Source: JAYVYM01 sp046593925
GTDB lineage: Bacteria > Actinomycetota > Actinomycetes > Mycobacteriales > SCTD01
Length of the DNA stretch: 15,176 bases
Direction of reading: 5' to 3'
Assembly (NCBI GenBank): GCA_046593925.1
Contig: JBKJQN010000072.1
Coordinates: forward strand, 1 to 15,176
Position numbers and translations under genes: made by a program. Of this stretch, positions 12,923 through 15,176 are shown piece by piece. Each line of letters begins with the position of its first letter. Position 1 is the stretch's first letter. The notes under the pieces are model-generated. The model searched no databases. It worked only from the letters and a program-made list of their open reading frames with translations, and was not told where the DNA came from.

Positions 12923-13726
12923 ATGTTCGGCAGGCGCAAGCGGGCGAAGGACGGGGCGGCCCCCGGTGAGCTGGTCGACGGTGAGCTGGTCGACGGTGCA
13001 GAGGAGTTCGTCGACGACCTCGACGAAGAGGACCGGACGTACGAGGACGGGCTGCTGCTGGCGGAGATCGAGGCTCAGGAGTCGCAGCCGGTGCCGCCGC
13101 CGCGCCCGCAGGGGCCGTGGGACGCTGCCGACGCGCCGCAGGACGACATCGCCCGCATCGACCTCGGCGGGCTGCTGGTCCCTGTGCCGCCCGACACCGA
13201 GGTGCGCGTCGACGTCAGCCCCGAGGGCGCGGTGGTGGCCGCGACCCTTGTGCAGGGCGACGGGGCCGTGCAGGTCAACGCTTTCGCGGCCCCTCGCAGC
13301 GAGGGCATCTGGTCCGAGGTCCTGGACGAGATCGCCGAGTCGCTGCGCGAGACCGGCGGTGAGGCGGAGCGGGTCGACGGGCCGCACGGGCCGGAGCTGC
13401 GCGCCGGCATCCCGACGCAGACGCCGGACGGCCAGGGGGTCGTGATGGCGCCGGCGCGCTTCGCCGGGGTCGACGGGCCGCGGTGGTTCCTGCGCGCCCT
13501 CTACACCGGCAGTGCCGCGACCGACCCCGCGGCGGCCGTCGGGCTCGAGGCGGCGGTGCGCAACGTGGTCGTCGTACGCGGCGGGGACCCGATGGCGGTG
13601 CGCGACGCACTGCCGCTGCGGCTGCCCCTGGACGCGACCCAGGCGCCGGCCGCCGTCGAGGACGAGGACGGCGGCGACCCGCTCGCGCTCGCCGAGCGCG
13701 GCCCGGAGATCACCGAGACCCGCTGA
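12923..13726 (+). CDS. DUF3710 family protein
   Basis: A 267-residue actinobacterial protein of unknown function, normally encoded next to dut, as here. The N-terminus MFGRRKRAKDG is basic, followed by an acidic, low-complexity linker of about 40 residues (ELVDGELVDG, FVDDLDEEDRTYEDG). The conserved core starts near residue 65 (GPWDAADAPQDD) and contains RIDLGGLLVPVP, VQVNAFAAPRSEGIW, a helix (EVLDEIAESLRE), GVDGPRWFLRALYTG and RNVVVVRGGDPMAVRDALPL. No signal peptide or membrane helix. ATG at 12923 has AGGAG at 12911-12915, 7 nt upstream, inside the end of dut, so the two are co-transcribed. The acidic C-terminal tail is family-typical. A perfect 15-bp tandem duplication lies in the linker. 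Confidence 0.88.
   Translation: MFGRRKRAKDGAAPGELVDGELVDGAEEFVDDLDEEDRTYEDGLLLAEIEAQESQPVPPPRPQGPWDAADAPQDDIARIDLGGLLVPVPPDTEVRVDVSPEGAVVAATLVQGDGAVQVNAFAAPRSEGIWSEVLDEIAESLRETGGEAERVDGPHGPELRAGIPTQTPDGQGVVMAPARFAGVDGPRWFLRALYTGSAATDPAAAVGLEAAVRNVVVVRGGDPMAVRDALPLRLPLDATQAPAAVEDEDGGDPLALAERGPEITETR
12965..12997 (+). repeat. Perfect 15-bp tandem duplication in DUF3710 linker
   Basis: GGTGAGCTGGTCGAC occurs twice in direct succession (12965-12979, 12980-12994), followed by GGT. It encodes ELVDG-ELVDG and keeps the frame. It probably arose by replication slippage; function unlikely to be affected because it lies in the disordered acidic linker. Confidence 0.85.
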
Positions 13727-13742
13727 TCCGCCGACCCGCTGA
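13717..13742 (+). repeat. GACCCGCTGA direct repeat spanning the DUF3710 stop codon
   Basis: GACCCGCTGA occurs at 13717-13726, where its last three bases are the DUF3710 stop codon, and again at 13733-13742, a 16-bp offset. The second copy supplies most of the candidate -35 box (CTGACC) of the OB-fold gene promoter. Confidence 0.6.
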
Positions 13743-13767
13743 CCGAGGGACCGGGTGCGCCTATCCT
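13739..13767 (+). promoter_or_regulatory. Candidate leaderless promoter of the OB-fold gene
   Basis: CTGACC (13739-13744) and TATCCT (13762-13767) are separated by 17 bp. The -10 ends 7 nt before the GTG start at 13775, so transcription would start at or within one base of the start codon. No Shine-Dalgarno is present in the short gap (GGGGTCT). Leaderless GTG/ATG transcripts with exactly this layout are common in Actinobacteria. Confidence 0.55.
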
Positions 13768-13774
13768 GGGGTCT

Positions 13775-14161
13775 GTGAGCACCACCACCGACAAGCCGGG
13801 TCGTTTCCGCCGCGCGCTGCACCGGCTGACCGCGGATGAGGACGAGCTCGAGGCCGAGGACCTTCAGGTGGAGGTCGCCCAGGCGGGCGCGACGGCTGTC
13901 GCACGGTGCAGCCTGGGCGGCGAGGTGTGCGTTGCCGGCACGCTCCGGGCCGTCGTGCTGCGCCCGCTGGCCGGGGTGCCGACCCTTGAGGCCGAGCTGT
14001 ACGACGGCAGCGGCGCCGTGACGCTGGTCTTTCTGGGCCGGCGGCGGATCCGGGGGATCGAGCCCGGCCGGGCGCTGGTCGCCCGCGGCCGGCTGACCCG
14101 CCACGACGGGCGACCCACGCTGTACAACCCGGCCTACGAGCTGCGGCCGGTCGGTGCCTGA
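13775..14161 (+). CDS. OB-fold nucleic acid-binding domain protein
   Basis: A 128-residue protein of the type found between the DUF3710 and DUF3159 genes in Actinobacteria (Rv2694c-like, from memory). The first 30 residues are charged (RRALHRLTADEDELEAED). The rest reads as a five-strand OB fold: CVAGTLRAVVLRP, TLEAELYDGSGAVTLVFLGRRRIRGIEPGRALVARGRL, then RPTLYNPAYELRPV. The GSGxVTLVFLGRRxIxGIxPG stretch is the strongest match to single-strand or tRNA-anticodon-type OB domains, including the RecG wedge. It probably binds RNA or DNA in the cytoplasm; the ligand is unknown. GTG at 13775 is used because a promoter-like -10 lies 7 nt upstream and no other start fits. It overlaps the next gene by 8 nt. 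Confidence 0.85.
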   Translation: MSTTTDKPGRFRRALHRLTADEDELEAEDLQVEVAQAGATAVARCSLGGEVCVAGTLRAVVLRPLAGVPTLEAELYDGSGAVTLVFLGRRRIRGIEPGRALVARGRLTRHDGRPTLYNPAYELRPVGA

Positions 14162-14828
14162 CCGGCGGCGCACCGCTGGCCGGCCCAGCACGTCCGGCGA
14201 CCTGTCGCCGACCGCCTTCACCGAGGCGCTGGGCGGCGGTCGTGGTCTGCTCGACAGCGCCCTGCCCGCGACGGTCTTCGTCCTGGTCCGCCTCGGGACC
14301 GGTTCACTGGGCACGGCGATCGCGGTCGCGCTTGCCAGCGGAGCCGTCCTGCTCGCGGTCCGGCTACGTCGCGGCGAGCCGTTGCAGCAGGTCGGCAGCG
14401 GATTCTTCGGTCTGATCCTCGCTGTCGTCGTGGCCCGCGCCACCGGTACCGGAAAGGGCTTCTTCCTGCCCGGCATCCTCACCACGGCGCTGACCGGCGT
14501 GGGGTTCGTCGTCTCGCTGGCCGCCCGCCGCCCGGCGGTCGGACTGGCACTCGCGGCATACGACGGGAAGTACGCCGGCTGGCGGGACCACCCCGGCCTG
14601 CGCCGCGCCTGCCAGATCGCGACCGCCGTGTGGGCGGTGACGTTCTTCGTGCGTGCCGGGATCGCCTACTGGGTCTACTCGCTACCTGGCGACCGCGACG
14701 GCCTGCTGCTGATCGTCGTCAACGCCGTCAAGTGGCCGCTGATCGTCGGTGCCGCCCTGCTGACCGTGCTGCTGGTCAAGCGCTCCGGCTGGACGGTTCC
14801 CGCGACAGCGGAGCCGGACCCGGCCTGA
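14154..14828 (+). CDS. DUF3159 family integral membrane protein
   Basis: A 224-residue polytopic inner-membrane protein of the actinobacterial DUF3159 family; no biochemical function is established. A basic, soluble N-terminus (about 30 residues, with the conserved TAFTEALGGGRGLLDSALP) precedes about six hydrophobic segments near residues 35-48, 52-70, 82-98, 105-124, 154-175 and 184-208. Polar conserved spots include RRGEPLQQVGSGFFG and AAYDGKYAGWRDHP. The GTG at 14154 overlaps the OB-fold stop codon region by 8 nt, so translation is probably coupled; the Shine-Dalgarno is weak. It is the last gene of the dut cluster and converges on trkA with a 9-nt gap and no terminator hairpin. Its consistent proximity to Trk genes hints at an ion-related role (inference). 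Confidence 0.85.
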   Translation: MPDRRRTAGRPSTSGDLSPTAFTEALGGGRGLLDSALPATVFVLVRLGTGSLGTAIAVALASGAVLLAVRLRRGEPLQQVGSGFFGLILAVVVARATGTGKGFFLPGILTTALTGVGFVVSLAARRPAVGLALAAYDGKYAGWRDHPGLRRACQIATAVWAVTFFVRAGIAYWVYSLPGDRDGLLLIVVNAVKWPLIVGAALLTVLLVKRSGWTVPATAEPDPA

Positions 14829-14837
14829 CCGGACTCG

Positions 14838-15176
14838 CTAGTCCCGCGGGGGTGTGCCGGGGTGCACCCGGTGGCCGCCGAGCAGCGCGTCGAGCTCGTC
14901 CTCGACCTCGACGGTCGCGACGAGCAGCAACTCGTCGCCGCCCTCGAGGGAGGCGTCCGGTGTCGGCACGATGACCCGACCGTCGCGCAGGACCGCGACC
15001 AGCGCGGCGTCCTGCGGCCAGCTGATGCTGCCGACAGTCTTGCCGACGATGGCGGCGTCCGCCTCCAGGGTCAGCTCGACCAGGTTGGCCTGGCCCTGCC
15101 GGAAGGTCAGCAGCCGCACCAGGTCACCGACCGAGACGGCCTCCTCGACCACAGCGGCCAGCAGGCGGGGGGAGGA
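14838..15176 (-). CDS. trkA: Trk potassium uptake regulatory protein TrkA, C-terminal part (5' end outside window)
   Basis: TrkA/Ktr-type cytoplasmic subunits gate potassium channels in response to NAD(H) or nucleotides. The frame is open to the right edge, so 112 residues of a family usually about 220 are visible. They start with SSPRLLAAVVEEAVSVGDLVRL, the linker between the N-terminal NAD-binding (TrkA-N) domain and the TrkA-C (RCK_C) domain. The RCK_C domain follows: LVELTLEADAAIVGKTVGSI, DAALVAVLRDGRVIVPTPDA, LEGGDELLLVAT. The tail has GGHRVHPGTPPRD. An internal GTG at 15152 is not the start, because the conserved sequence continues upstream. In mycobacteria two such genes lie in tandem beside the DUF3159 gene; which paralogue this is cannot be told. 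It converges on the DUF3159 gene. Confidence 0.9.
   Translation of the reverse strand, partial: SSPRLLAAVVEEAVSVGDLVRLLTFRQGQANLVELTLEADAAIVGKTVGSISWPQDAALVAVLRDGRVIVPTPDASLEGGDELLLVATVEVEDELDALLGGHRVHPGTPPRD

Noticed and set aside
14826..14840. Terminator between the convergent DUF3159 and trkA genes
   Set aside because: The 9-nt gap holds no inverted repeat; any termination would have to lie inside the opposing gene.
1..15176. CRISPR arrays, tRNA/rRNA genes, riboswitches, intact insertion sequences, phage genes
   Set aside because: Looked for by eye on both strands; no regularly spaced long repeats, T-loop-type motif in context, transposase motif or structural phage gene was found.

Overview
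This window looks like chromosomal DNA of a high-GC actinobacterium. Support comes from the strong G/C bias at third codon positions, frequent GTG starts (and one TTG), and several families found mainly in Actinobacteria: DUF4193, DUF4235, DUF3710, DUF3159 and a dUTPase with the RGDGGHGS motif V. The order dut - DUF3710 - OB-fold protein - DUF3159 - TrkA at the right end matches, from memory, the dut-to-trkA neighbourhood of Mycobacterium and relatives. I cannot name a genus.

Layout, left to right. (1) Positions 1-837 hold the C-terminal two thirds of glgC (ADP-glucose pyrophosphorylase), which converges on an Ohr peroxidase gene (839-1258, minus). (2) Upstream of ohr, on the same strand, is an alpha/beta hydrolase (1315-2253). 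It is divergent from an acyl-CoA dehydrogenase (2366-3613) followed 4 nt later by a TetR regulator. The divergent intergenic space carries two copies of a GTTACC-N3-GGTAAC palindrome, one of them over a good candidate promoter. This looks like a self-contained, TetR-controlled acyl-CoA/ester catabolism module. (3) Positions 4218-4930 are a repeat-rich, degenerate zone with the remnant of a DUF222/HNH-type protein and no intact gene. (4) Three tight plus-strand genes follow: DUF4193 zinc-ribbon protein, a DUF4864-like protein, and an EcsC-like membrane-associated protein (4931-6451). (5) Three minus-strand genes, read right to left, probably form an operon: amidase (10871-9504), SCP2-alpha/beta hydrolase fusion (9445-8201) and a 14-TM DHA2 drug exporter (8163-6481). 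The two blocks converge on a triple CAGCGCTG repeat. (6) A DUF4235 gene (minus) is divergent from a 29-codon remnant of a DUF2945 gene; a short-chain dehydrogenase (minus) with a TTG start follows. (7) The dut cluster (12411-14828, plus) converges on the C-terminal part of trkA (14838-15176, minus).

In M. tuberculosis the DUF4193 gene lies next to dut. Here they are about 7 kb apart, with the efflux/amidase/hydrolase block between them, which suggests insertion or rearrangement. No rRNA, tRNA, CRISPR array, intact insertion sequence or phage gene was seen. The most notable items are the twin operators, the SCP2-hydrolase fusion with amidase and exporter, the internally deleted DUF2945 microgene, the apparently leaderless promoter of the OB-fold gene, and a recurring pattern of short tandem duplications, often spanning stop codons.
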